DNA of 37,750 bases from UBA2365 sp964594045 (GTDB taxonomy: Bacteria; Bacteroidota; Bacteroidia; Chitinophagales; Saprospiraceae): the NCBI GenBank assembly GCA_964594045.1, contig CAZQKR010000042.1:1-37750 (forward strand), written 5' to 3'. The notes beneath the pieces were generated by a model, which did no database searches, had not been told where the DNA came from, and was given only the letters and a program-made list of their open reading frames with translations. The position numbers were made by a program, and so were the translations under genes. Numbering within the stretch: the stretch's first letter is position 1; each line of letters begins with the position of its first letter. Below, piece by piece: positions 23,761 to 31,584 of the stretch.

Positions 23761-24672
23761 ATGATGAATAGAGCAGCCTCAACTTTTGCCGAAGGTGTAG
23801 ATCTTTCGATGTTGATCATTACAGGGATCTCTCTGTTTTTCCTGATAGGCATTACGATCGTCATGATCTACTTTGTATTCCGATACAACAAGAAATGGAA
23901 TGCAAAAGCGACCAATATCAGCCACAACAATACCCTGGAAATCATTTGGACGGCAGTACCCACGGTTTTGGTACTGGTCATGTTTTATTACGGATGGATG
24001 GGTTATAAACCGATGCGGAACTCACCCGATCATTCCATGGAGATCACTGCTTACGGGCAAATGTGGCAGTTTTCCTATGAATATCCCGGTGGAAAAACCA
24101 GTGATACCCTGGTCGTTCCGGTAGATTTGCCCGTAAAATTAAATTTGGTCTCCAGGGATGTGCTGCATAGTTTTTACGTGCCCGCTTTCCGGATCAAGGA
24201 AGACCTTGTGCCGGGTAAAAATAATTTTGTCTGGTTTGAACCGACCATGGAAGGAGAATTTCAGGTGCTTTGTGCCGAATATTGCGGTTTATTACATTCC
24301 AAAATGCTTTCAACAGTAAAAGTGGTCAGCAAAAAGGAATATGCAGACTGGGTAGCCAAAAATATTGTTACTGAGGAGGCTGCGGGTTTGGTTTTGATGA
24401 AAAAACACGCTTGTTTTTCCTGCCATACCCAGGACGGAACGCGTTTGGTTGGTCCTTCATTCAAAGGGATCTATGGCAAAAAGGAAAAAGTTGTGACCAA
24501 CGGTCAGGTACGTGAGATCGAGATAGACGATGAGTACATCAAAAGATCAATTTACCAGCCCAATGCGGATGTCGTTGAAACTTACACTCAGGGTCTGATG
24601 ATCTCCTATGAAAAACTGATCACACCTGAAGAAGTTAACGAGATCATAGAATATATGAAAACCATTAAATAA
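23761..24672 (+). CDS. coxB: Cytochrome c oxidase subunit II with fused cytochrome c domain (caa3-type)
   Basis: Two N-terminal helices (about residues 14-40 and 60-80) anchor a periplasmic cupredoxin domain. The CuA ligands are present: His136 (DVLHSF), Cys171, Glu173, Cys175, His179 and Met182 in CAEYCGLLHSKM. A C-terminal class I cytochrome c domain carries the haem site CFSCH (Cys218, Cys221, His222), and Met280 (GLMISY) is a likely axial ligand. Electrons thus pass from the cytochrome c domain to CuA within one chain. There is no lipobox-type signal. Subunit II is last in the order I-III-IV-II, which is unusual. It is followed by an inverted-repeat spacer before ctaB. Confidence 0.95.
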   Translation: MMNRAASTFAEGVDLSMLIITGISLFFLIGITIVMIYFVFRYNKKWNAKATNISHNNTLEIIWTAVPTVLVLVMFYYGWMGYKPMRNSPDHSMEITAYGQMWQFSYEYPGGKTSDTLVVPVDLPVKLNLVSRDVLHSFYVPAFRIKEDLVPGKNNFVWFEPTMEGEFQVLCAEYCGLLHSKMLSTVKVVSKKEYADWVAKNIVTEEAAGLVLMKKHACFSCHTQDGTRLVGPSFKGIYGKKEKVVTNGQVREIEIDDEYIKRSIYQPNADVVETYTQGLMISYEKLITPEEVNEIIEYMKTIK

Positions 24673-24690
24673 TGATAGTTATTAAGGCGG

Positions 24691-24840
24691 TTAGCTAATT
24701 AGTCTGTTAGCCTGTTAGTCTCTATCAATTGAACATGAGCATTCAGTAAAAGAAACCAAATTAGTCATGGAATCTGTCGTTTTAATCCCTGGTATAATTA
24801 ATTCGCTAATAGACTGACGACTGAAAGACTACTAAGCTAA
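24691..24840. repeat. Imperfect inverted repeat between coxB and ctaB
   Basis: The arm at 24691-24721 begins TTAGCTAATTAGTCT and ends in two tandem copies of an 8-mer of the type (T/C)CTGTTAG plus TCT. The arm at 24811-24840 is its imperfect reverse complement (about 22 of 31 positions, ending GACTACTAAGCTAA). The 89-nt centre has no ORF. It could form a long weak hairpin in a coxB-ctaB transcript. Confidence 0.55.
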
Positions 24841-24853
24841 ACAAATACAAATA

Positions 24854-25723
24854 ATGATTAAAGAGAAGATAAACGCATATCTTGAACTGGCGAAAATACG
24901 CATCACCTTTGCAGTAGCCCTGACCACTATTGCCGGTTATCTGCTGGCAAATCATGCTTTTGATGCCGGCTTGATCTTACCGACTCTCGGTATTTTTTTG
25001 CTGGCCTGCGGTTCTTCTGCCATCAACCATATCCAGGACAGTGATAAAGACGTATTGATGGAAAGAACCCGTAAAAGGCCTATACCTTCAGGACGTGTCA
25101 GCCAAACACAAGCATTGGTTTTTGCATTGACGCTGGTGATCACTGGTTCTGCGATGATCTATTATGGGTCGGATTTCGTAGGGATGCAACTGGGCTTGCT
25201 TGCACTGATCTGGTATAATGCGATTTACTCTCCATTAAAGCGCAAAACTGCTTTCGCTGTGATACCTGGTTCGGTGATAGGAGCCATTCCGCCCCTGGTT
25301 GGATGGGTTGCCGGAGGTGGTTCAGTGTTTGATCCAAAAGCATTGATCCTTGCATTCTTCTTTTTTATCTGGCAGGTGCCGCACTTCTGGTTGCTAATGC
25401 TCAAATACGGAAAGGAATACGAAAAGGCAGGATACCCTTCCATCACCGGCATTTTTGATTACCGGAAGATCAGGTACATGACTTTTTTATGGACTTTTGC
25501 AACTGCAGCAACTTCCTTGATGATACCCTTGTTCGGGCTGATCGAATCCAACATCATCACCATTCTGCTCATGATCTCCGCAATATGGCTTGTTGTGGTT
25601 TTTTCAGGTATTTTGAAGAAAAGGGAATCTGAATTCAACCCGTTTTTTTATTTTATGCGGATCAATTATTTCGTATTGGCGGTGATCATTTTCTTATCGG
25701 TTGATTCACTCATCGGCGTATAG
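24854..25723 (+). CDS. ctaB: Protoheme IX farnesyltransferase (haem O synthase)
   Basis: The enzyme adds a farnesyl group to haem b, giving haem O, the precursor of haem A for the oxidase. The 289-residue length is normal and the protein is hydrophobic, with about eight or nine helices. The first Asp-rich UbiA-family motif is NHIQDSDKDVLMERTRKRP (residues 58-75). The second region appears as LKYGKEYEKAGYPSITGIFD. It follows the cox genes after the 180-nt repeat spacer. No ctaA (haem A synthase) is present here, so conversion to haem A would depend on a gene elsewhere. The symbol cyoE is used in other species. Confidence 0.95.
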   Translation: MIKEKINAYLELAKIRITFAVALTTIAGYLLANHAFDAGLILPTLGIFLLACGSSAINHIQDSDKDVLMERTRKRPIPSGRVSQTQALVFALTLVITGSAMIYYGSDFVGMQLGLLALIWYNAIYSPLKRKTAFAVIPGSVIGAIPPLVGWVAGGGSVFDPKALILAFFFFIWQVPHFWLLMLKYGKEYEKAGYPSITGIFDYRKIRYMTFLWTFATAATSLMIPLFGLIESNIITILLMISAIWLVVVFSGILKKRESEFNPFFYFMRINYFVLAVIIFLSVDSLIGV

Positions 25724-25824
25724 TCCTCAGGGTTCGTCCGGATTTCTGTTTATGGGGTTTTGCCAAATATTATTTGGATCATTTTCACCTTAATGTCAGC
25801 GAGACACTTTATTACACCCTCTTT

Positions 25825-25856
25825 TTTGATTATCCGGTGCTGCTTTATTACTTTTG
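25825..25856 (+). promoter_or_regulatory. Predicted promoter of the GT4 gene
   Basis: TTTG (25825-25828), 20 nt, then TACTTTTG (25849-25856) matches both Bacteroidota promoter elements at ideal spacing. The predicted start of transcription is about 6 nt before the ATG at 25868, so the mRNA would be almost leaderless. Confidence 0.55.
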
Positions 25857-25867
25857 GGTGATATTGT

Positions 25868-26992
25868 ATGCTGAAGGGAAAAAGAATTATCGCAACGGTT
25901 ACCAATCCATTGTTCCATGATAACAGGATGATCAGGATTTGCAGCTCACTTGCCGGTCAGGGAGCATTGGTCAGTTTGTGGGGTGTGAAAAAGGCCGGAG
26001 TGCCACCACCGGCCCCTCAAAATTTTAATCAGGAACTTATTTCAGTTCCTTTCAGAAAAGGTTTTTTATTCTATGCCGCCTACAATATCCAACTGTTTTT
26101 CAGATTGTTGGGCTCCAAATTTGACCTTGCCATTGCAGTAGACCTGGATACTTTGGCAGCTGTTTCAATTGCATGCAGGATCAGACGCAAACCCTGGGTG
26201 TATGATGCGCATGAGTATTTTACGGAAGTACCTGAACTGGAAGGGCGTAATTTTGTGAAAAGTTTCTGGAAGTTGGTATCCCGTTTGACCGGAAGGTACA
26301 ACATGACTGTTTCTCAGAGCCTGGCAGATGTTTTGACTGAAAAATACCGTCAAAAATTCCATGTGATCAGGAATGTTCCTGAAAAGATGGACATAGACAT
26401 GACCGATCAGCGTGTTTTGCGGCCAGGAGAAGCTGTTACCCTTGTTTATTTCGGATATCTGAACAAGGGCAGGGGTTTGGAATATGTTATTCAGGCTCTA
26501 AAGTTGCTTCCGGAACGTTTCCGACTGTTGTTGATCGGTGGCGGAGACCTGGAAGCCGGACTTAAATCGCTTGCCAGAGATCCGGGTCTGGAAGATAGGG
26601 TGGAGTTTACCGGATGGGTGGAACCGGATAAAGGGCGGCAGTATCTTGAGCGGGGACATATCGGTCTCAACCTGCTGGATGGTCGTTCGGTGAGTTATTA
26701 TTATTCACTGGCCAACAAGACTTTTGATTACCTGCAGGCAGGGATCCCTGCGATCCACATGGATTTTCCTGAGTACCGGTTGATGAGTCAGCAGTATGAA
26801 TGCCTGATTTTATTGGAAAAGCCGGACGCTGAATTGGTTGCCAGGGCTGTTCTTCAAATCGCAAATCATCCTGAAAAATACCGCCGGATGTCCACAGAAG
26901 CCTTTCAAGCTGCAGGCCAATTATGCTGGGAAAATGAAGAACCTTTTTTGATCAGGTTTTTTGAAAATATTTTCTCAGAAAATAAAGTATGA
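25868..26992 (+). CDS. Glycosyltransferase family 4 (GT-B fold)
   Basis: A cytoplasmic or membrane-associated sugar transferase of 374 residues. The N-terminal Rossmann half has AVDLDTLAAVSIACRIRRKPWVYDAHEYFTE (residues about 90-120). The C-terminal nucleotide-sugar half has VYFGYLNKGRGLEYVIQAL, LLLIGGGDLEAGL and VEFTGWV, and the donor-binding end SLANKTFDYLQAGIPAI. The donor and acceptor cannot be told. It is monocistronic: it has its own promoter and ends before a bidirectional terminator. Cell-surface polysaccharide or lipid glycosylation is the likely setting. Confidence 0.88.
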   Translation: MLKGKRIIATVTNPLFHDNRMIRICSSLAGQGALVSLWGVKKAGVPPPAPQNFNQELISVPFRKGFLFYAAYNIQLFFRLLGSKFDLAIAVDLDTLAAVSIACRIRRKPWVYDAHEYFTEVPELEGRNFVKSFWKLVSRLTGRYNMTVSQSLADVLTEKYRQKFHVIRNVPEKMDIDMTDQRVLRPGEAVTLVYFGYLNKGRGLEYVIQALKLLPERFRLLLIGGGDLEAGLKSLARDPGLEDRVEFTGWVEPDKGRQYLERGHIGLNLLDGRSVSYYYSLANKTFDYLQAGIPAIHMDFPEYRLMSQQYECLILLEKPDAELVARAVLQIANHPEKYRRMSTEAFQAAGQLCWENEEPFLIRFFENIFSENKV

Positions 26993-27083
26993 ATTCCGGG
27001 ATCCGTGGGAAATCCGGTTTTTCAACGTTTAACTAAGAGAAGTAACGTATAAAGATATTTTTAACGGTTATGTTGTAATTTAA

Positions 27084-27120
27084 AAACCCCCGCAAATATT
27101 TCATTTACAGGGGTTTAGTT
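27084..27120. terminator. Bidirectional terminator between the GT4 gene and tRNA-Leu
   Basis: AAACCCC (27084-27090) and GGGGTTT (27110-27116) form the stem, with partial pairing inside the 19-nt loop. TTTTT follows on the minus side (ending tRNA-Leu, 11 nt away) and AGTTTTTT on the plus side (ending the glycosyltransferase gene). Confidence 0.8.
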
Positions 27121-27126
27121 TTTTGG

Positions 27127-27215
27127 TGGTACCCGGAGTGGGACTTGAACCCACACAGAGATTTCTCTCTACAGGATTTTAAGTCCTGCGTGTCTACCAA
27201 TTCCACCATCCGGGC
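27127..27215 (-). tRNA. tRNA-Leu (anticodon UAA)
   Basis: A class II tRNA of 89 nt including an encoded CCA. The acceptor GCCCGGA pairs with TCCGGGT. The anticodon stem CAGGA/TCCTG holds the loop CTTAAAA with anticodon TAA. A long variable arm AGAGA-AATCTCT and the T-arm GTGGG-TTCAAGT-CCCAC follow. No TAnnTTTG box lies directly upstream, so it may be read through from the tRNA-Gly gene. Confidence 0.95.
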
Positions 27216-27319
27216 AGCCTAAAACTTCTCAAGGTTCTTTGGGATCGAACTGATCCATCAGAATCTGCAGCCCGACCATGGCTGCGTTCAATTCCATTAT
27301 TGAGTTCTTTAAAAAAAAA

Positions 27320-27352
27320 GAGTTTGCATAAACTTTGAATTCACACAAACTC
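27320..27352 (-). terminator. Terminator downstream of tRNA-Gly
   Basis: GAGTTTG (27320-27326) and CAAACTC (27346-27352) form a 7-bp stem with a 19-nt loop. Nine T residues follow on the minus strand. It starts 4 nt after the tRNA-Gly 3' end. Confidence 0.75.
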
Positions 27353-27356
27353 CAAG

Positions 27357-27429
<73 letters not shown>

Positions 27430-27466
27430 ATAGATTAAAATCTTGTCGCTATCTTCAAAGCGAGTG

Positions 27467-27499
27467 CAAATATACAAAGTATATATCTTTTTTTCCAAA
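27467..27499 (-). promoter_or_regulatory. Predicted promoter of tRNA-Gly
   Basis: On the minus strand TTTG (27496-27499), 21 nt, then TATATTTG (27467-27474) fits both promoter elements. The tRNA 5' end lies 38 nt downstream of the -7 box. Confidence 0.6.
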
Positions 27500-27935
27500 T
27501 AAAAATTCATCTTTTTACATGTTTTTTATCACAAATAGTGATTGCCATTTCAGTTTTATATTTTTGTAGGAGTAAATTTTGTCATGGTTAAGCAGTGATC
27601 AGTTGATCCATCCCGTCAGGTTCTGGTGACTTTACAATTTCATCATACTTGAAAAAGGATTTACAAAATATTACCTTTCAGTCATTAGTACGGCATGCCC
27701 CATGAGTGGTTAATGAATAGCAAATTTTTGAGATTGGACATTAAAGTGAATTCACCTGCAAACAGTTTGACTAACCTCATGTATCGAAATTGGATCGTAT
27801 ATTAAAAACTTATTGTCAGCCACATATAACCCAATAATTGAATAGGGTGACCGGACCTTTCTTTCTTTGGCCCAAAAGATTTAAGACATTCATTTCATTC
27901 GTATTTAGCTGATCTGTATTCAACGACGAACAATA
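27500..27935. other. Gene-free spacer between tRNA genes
   Basis: About 430 nt with no credible ORF on either strand. A plus-strand TATTTTTG (27559-27566) resembles a -7 box but has no TTTG at the right distance and no gene downstream. I see nothing else in it. Confidence 0.5.
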
Positions 27936-27965
27936 AAAAAAGCAGTTGCAAAAACACAACTGCTT
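27934..27965 (-). terminator. Terminator downstream of the CAU tRNA
   Basis: A perfect 9-bp stem AAGCAGTTG/CAACTGCTT (27940-27948 / 27957-27965) with an 8-nt loop is followed by a T-run on the minus strand, 7 nt after the tRNA 3' end. Confidence 0.88.
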
Positions 27966-27972
27966 CAGGAAG

Positions 27973-28046
27973 TGGGCCCACCAGGATTTGAACCTGGGAC
28001 CACCTGATTATGAGTCAGGTGCTCTAACCAACTGAGCTATAGGCCC
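27973..28046 (-). tRNA. tRNA with CAU anticodon (elongator Met or Ile2)
   Basis: A 74-nt cloverleaf: acceptor GGGCCTA/TGGGCCC, D-arm GCTC-AGTTGGTTA-GAGC, anticodon stem CCTGA/TCAGG with loop CTCATAA, and T-arm CCAGG-TTCAAAT-CCTGG. The discriminator is A and no CCA is encoded. The 1-72 pair is a normal G-C, which excludes a standard initiator of the C1xA72 type. The choice between Met and lysidine-modified Ile cannot be made from sequence alone. Confidence 0.93.
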
Positions 28047-28064
28047 GTTGCCAAAACGGCGATG

Positions 28065-28095
28065 CAAATGTACTTATAATTTTCGTTTTTTCAAA
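28065..28095 (-). promoter_or_regulatory. Predicted promoter of the CAU tRNA
   Basis: On the minus strand TTTG (28092-28095), 19 nt, then TACATTTG (28065-28072) fits the -33/-7 pair exactly. The tRNA 5' end is 19 nt downstream of the -7 box. Confidence 0.65.
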
Positions 28096-28241
28096 GGATT
28101 TATTTAAAATAGTTGATCGTAATTCAGGGAGATCCCAAACTTGAATTGGATGAAGATTTTTGCTGTATTACGGAAACTATTCCTAATATATTCTGGTTAT
28201 ATGAATGATTTGTCTTGAAAAGCTGTTCGATCGTCTGATTT

Positions 28242-28275
28242 TTTGTACCGGACAGTTGTTTTTATCATAAATTTG
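28242..28275 (+). promoter_or_regulatory. Predicted promoter of the small membrane protein gene
   Basis: TTTG (28242-28245), 22 nt, then TAAATTTG (28268-28275). It overlaps an in-frame TTG at 28243, so that codon cannot be the usual start from this promoter, and translation should begin at 28285 or 28324. Confidence 0.5.
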
Positions 28276-28284
28276 CAGAAAAAA

Positions 28285-28752
28285 ATGCAGGAACGCAGGT
28301 ATTATTTTCAGGATTCGGGCGGTATGAATAAAGCCTGGATTGGGTTTGTAGTCATGGGTTTGGTTGTTTTTTTGGTTTTCTGGTTGCTCAGCAGCTTGTA
28401 TAAAATATTTTGGTATGCCAGTCCCGTATTCATCATTGCAACTCTGATCATTGATCGCCAGGTAGTTTTGAGATATTTAAGGATGGTTGGCCGGGTATTC
28501 AGGCGCAATGCCCTTACCGGGATTTTACTGATCGTCCTGAGTATATTTGTTTTTCCTTTTTTGTCCGCCGGGATGCTGGTCAATGCTATTTTGAACAGGA
28601 AACTGAAGGCAAAAGCCAAAGAATACGGATATAGGCCTGCGAATGAAGGCTTTACCGATTATGAAGAAATGGATATCACCGAAAAACCACAAAGCTCACC
28701 CGAAAAGGAATACGATGTACTTTTCAGGAAAAATGAAACCGAACTGAAGTGA
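28285..28752 (+). CDS. Small membrane protein of unknown function
   Basis: I do not recognise a family. From ATG 28285 the protein has 155 residues. A short polar lead is followed by two close hydrophobic segments (WIGFVVMGLVVFLVFWLL and YASPVFIIATLII), a basic loop (LRYLRMVGRVFRRNA), a third hydrophobic stretch (GILLIVLSIFVFPFLSAGM) and an acidic, Lys-rich C-terminal tail that is probably cytoplasmic. An alternative start at 28324 removes 13 residues and leaves the topology unchanged. The frame can be extended upstream to TTG 28243, but that codon lies inside the predicted promoter. The GT2 gene follows 43 nt downstream on the same strand, so they may be one operon. Confidence 0.7.
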   Translation: MQERRYYFQDSGGMNKAWIGFVVMGLVVFLVFWLLSSLYKIFWYASPVFIIATLIIDRQVVLRYLRMVGRVFRRNALTGILLIVLSIFVFPFLSAGMLVNAILNRKLKAKAKEYGYRPANEGFTDYEEMDITEKPQSSPEKEYDVLFRKNETELK

Positions 28753-28795
28753 TTTGGGTTTGCATGCAACTTAAACCAGACATTCCGTTTTGAAT

Positions 28796-29950
28796 ATGTC
28801 ATCTGCAATTCCATTCTGGTCATTGCTGACCCTGCTTGTTACCGGGATATATGCTTGCATCATATTGCTTTTCAGGCACTATTGGCAAAAAATTCCTGTT
28901 TTGTCAAAACTTGGTGATGCTCATGGACCAACTTTTGTTTCCGTCATTATCGTTGGGAGAAATGAGGCCTGCAATATTCCCGGATGCATTGGAAGTATTG
29001 CAGCCAATCAGTATCCGAAGTCTCTTTTTGAGATCATCTATGTGGATGACCATTCGACGGATGCCAGCCTGACAGTTCTGCAAAATATCGCCGTTCCGAA
29101 CCTGAAGATCATACCTCTTGAGCATGAGCATTTGCCGGGTTTCGGTCAGTCTTTTAAAAAAATGGGTGTAGCGCTTGCCGTCAGTCATGCTCAGGGACAA
29201 CTGATACTGCAAACTGATGCTGATACGGTAGTTGGCCTGGATTGGATCAGGGATCATGTTGCTTTATTTGAACAGCATGAACATGTATTTACAGCTGCGG
29301 CAGTGTTGACAGAGGACTCAGGTCACTGGCTTGCCGCTTTTCAAAAACTGGACTTTCTGGTCAGTATGGGGCTGACAGGGGCAGGGATTCAATCCGGCTG
29401 GCACTATATGGCCAATGGTGCAAATATGAGTTTTACAAAGGAAGCTTTTCTCCGTGCAGATCTGTCTGCTTCCAGGAATTTAGCTTCAGGAGATGATATG
29501 TTTTTAATACAGGCAATGGCTAAAACCCATCCCGGACAAATTCATTTTCTGAAATCCCGGGATTCTGTGGTATTCACCAAACCGGAAAAGACGTTAAAAG
29601 TTTTTTTTGGTCAAAGGATTCGCTGGGCTTCCAAAACAGGAAAATATAAAAGCTACACTCTGCTGTTCATAGCTGCTTTCGTTTTTTTGATGAATATGGT
29701 ATGGCTGACCAATCTGGTACTGACATTTTTTCATCCTGCATTCCTGTATCTGTTCCTGTTGGTCTTTTTCTTGAAGCTGATTGCGGATTATGCCTTTATT
29801 AAATCTGTCAGCAGTTTTTATAAGCAAAAGCTTGAACTGACAGATTATCTCTTTTCAAGCTTGTTTTACCCATTTTATTATTTATTTACCGGCATCATGG
29901 CAATCTTTATCAGGAAGTATGAGTGGAAGGGCAGGAGGGTACATAAGTGA
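28796..29950 (+). CDS. Membrane-bound glycosyltransferase family 2
   Basis: A GT-A-fold transferase anchored by an N-terminal helix and three or four C-terminal helices, about 384 residues. The catalytic domain has FVSVIIVGRNE, VDDHSTD, the metal-binding QTDAD, an SGDD acceptor-site motif and GQRIRWASK (the QxxRW signature). The combination resembles processive or ceramide/hyaluronan-type GT2 enzymes, which make or extend surface glycans or glycolipids. Translation from ATG 28796 is preferred; an in-frame TTG two codons upstream (28790) is less likely. The product cannot be inferred. Confidence 0.9.
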   Translation: MSSAIPFWSLLTLLVTGIYACIILLFRHYWQKIPVLSKLGDAHGPTFVSVIIVGRNEACNIPGCIGSIAANQYPKSLFEIIYVDDHSTDASLTVLQNIAVPNLKIIPLEHEHLPGFGQSFKKMGVALAVSHAQGQLILQTDADTVVGLDWIRDHVALFEQHEHVFTAAAVLTEDSGHWLAAFQKLDFLVSMGLTGAGIQSGWHYMANGANMSFTKEAFLRADLSASRNLASGDDMFLIQAMAKTHPGQIHFLKSRDSVVFTKPEKTLKVFFGQRIRWASKTGKYKSYTLLFIAAFVFLMNMVWLTNLVLTFFHPAFLYLFLLVFFLKLIADYAFIKSVSSFYKQKLELTDYLFSSLFYPFYYLFTGIMAIFIRKYEWKGRRVHK

Positions 29951-30149
29951 ATTTTCAATATTAGTATAATATTTTATTATTTCCAGTTATTTGAACTATT
30001 ATTTTGATATCGGAATATTTATTACGAAATTCAGTTATTAATGCAGCTAATTTAAATATTTCGGTATTTTATCCTGCAGTAAATAAACCCTGCAGATGTT
30101 TTCAAATGAACATGTTCTCTCCTGTGGTGTTTACACCCAAAAATTGATC

Positions 30150-30965
30150 ATGATATTGAGGTATATTTTACTTTTAGCTGGCCTGGCAACGGCTTATTTT
30201 GTGTTTACTTCCAATTCGGGAGGGCCGCAGAGTCCCCTGACCGGAGCACCGGGAGAAACGGGTACTTCCTGCAATATGTGTCACGGAGGCGGTAGCTACA
30301 CCACAACGGTCGATCTTGACCTGATGACTGAGGATTCTATGGTGGTCAACAGTTACCTGGCAAATCAGAGTTACATCATCAGACTTCGGGTCAGTGGAAC
30401 CAACAGTCCGAAAGGTTATGGATTTCAATTGGTTAGCCTGGATGAAGCTTCCAATTCCAATATGGGGGCCTGGTCCAAATTACCCTCCAATGTCAGGGAG
30501 ATCACCATGCTATCGAGAAAGTATCTGGTTCATTCCAGCCCGTCTGCATCAGGTCTTTACTATTTTCACTGGACTGCTCCTTCCACTGACAAGGGAAACA
30601 TTAAATTCTATATCGCAGGGCTTTCAGCCAATATGAACGGTACTACAACCGGTGACAAGCACGGTTCGCTGGTCAAAACGGTGCCATTTGACAGCTCTAC
30701 AGGTTATGATCAGCTTGCCGGCAAAACTGCCAGGAACATCATTTATCCAAACCCGGCGCTGAATTATATTCAAACTGATGCCTCCGAGGCTGACAGGATA
30801 TCTGTTTTTAATTTAGAGGGGAAACTCCTGAAGGACGTAAAATCTTATATTCCGGGCAATCAAGTGGATATTTCTGAATTACCCAATGGGCTATACAAGG
30901 TTTTAGTACTTGATTTCAAAGATCATGTGGTTGGAAGTCAGCTCTTTTATAAAGCTGACCGGTAA
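30150..30965 (+). CDS. Secreted protein with CxxCH motif and T9SS type A sorting tail
   Basis: A predicted exported protein of 271 residues from ATG 30150, which places the signal helix (ILRYILLLAGLATAYFVF) at the N-terminus. An upstream in-frame ATG at 30096 would add 18 polar residues and is less likely. Mature residues about 24-48 contain GGPQSPLTGAPGETG and the motif CNMCHGGG (Cys41, Cys44, His45), a c-type haem-binding pattern. A beta-rich domain resembling the choice-of-anchor V/reelin-like family follows (RLRVSGTNSPKGYGFQLVSLDE). The end, IIYPNPALNYIQ through LPNGLYKVLVLD, is a type A sorting domain for T9SS export. Haem attachment is unproven. Confidence 0.85.
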   Translation: MILRYILLLAGLATAYFVFTSNSGGPQSPLTGAPGETGTSCNMCHGGGSYTTTVDLDLMTEDSMVVNSYLANQSYIIRLRVSGTNSPKGYGFQLVSLDEASNSNMGAWSKLPSNVREITMLSRKYLVHSSPSASGLYYFHWTAPSTDKGNIKFYIAGLSANMNGTTTGDKHGSLVKTVPFDSSTGYDQLAGKTARNIIYPNPALNYIQTDASEADRISVFNLEGKLLKDVKSYIPGNQVDISELPNGLYKVLVLDFKDHVVGSQLFYKADR

Positions 30966-31116
30966 AGGAGCATTCAAATGGGCGCTCATAACTGTTTCAA
31001 GGTTATAAAAGATAAAACCGGTGGCGGTATGAAAAATGATTTGCCATAAAACTTTGAGGTTCATTTATCTGAATTTACAGAGTTTTTGTATTTTCGGTCA
31101 TTAAAATTTAAGCCGG

Positions 31117-31440
31117 ATGATTTTTGGATTCTTTTTATTCACCTTGAATTGGGGGATTTTCTTTACTGTAGTATTGGGAGCGGTCAGCGGATATGTGGCA
31201 AGCCGCATACTGGGAGGTGACGGCTACGGTTTTTTAGGTAATATCGTGATCGGAATACTGGGCGGATTATTGGGTACCTGGCTGGTTGATTTACTGCATA
31301 TTCCAATGCCATCAGGATGGCTGGGTCGTTTTATCAGTTCCGTCGGAGGTGCAATTTTGCTGATATTTTTACTGGAGATCATCCGGTTTATCCAAAGGGT
31401 CAACAAAAAACCAGTGCAAAGGCGGAGGACAAGAAGATAG
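31117..31440 (+). CDS. GlsB/YeaQ/YmgE-family membrane protein
   Basis: A small hydrophobic protein of 107 residues with three membrane segments. The family pattern is LGAVSGYVASRILGGDGYGFLGNIVIGILGGLLGTWL (residues about 20-56), rich in Gly and with the conserved GNIVIGILG core. The C-terminal extension has a fourth hydrophobic stretch (ISSVGGAILLIFLLEIIRFI) and a basic Lys/Arg tail. The family is associated with stress response (transglycosylase-associated proteins), with no defined chemistry. Convergent with sdhB, 144 nt apart. Confidence 0.85.
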   Translation: MIFGFFLFTLNWGIFFTVVLGAVSGYVASRILGGDGYGFLGNIVIGILGGLLGTWLVDLLHIPMPSGWLGRFISSVGGAILLIFLLEIIRFIQRVNKKPVQRRRTRR

Positions 31441-31539
31441 ACTAAAAAAGGGATAATAGCCTGTGATTGTAATTTATAACCCTTCAGGCTAAAAGACTGG
31501 TTAACCATTCCCAATCACCTGGAAAACAAAACAAATGAA

Positions 31540-31580
31540 ACGGGACAAAAATGGAAATCTTGTTTACACTTTTGTCCTGT
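31540..31580 (-). terminator. Terminator-like hairpin after sdhB
   Basis: ACGGGACAAAA (31540-31550) and TTTTGTCCTGT (31570-31580) make an 11-bp stem with one G-T pair, 5 nt from the sdhB stop codon. The minus-strand 3' side continues with a mixed T-rich run (TTTCATTTGTTTT) instead of a clean U-tract. Confidence 0.6.
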
Positions 31581-31584
31581 TTGT

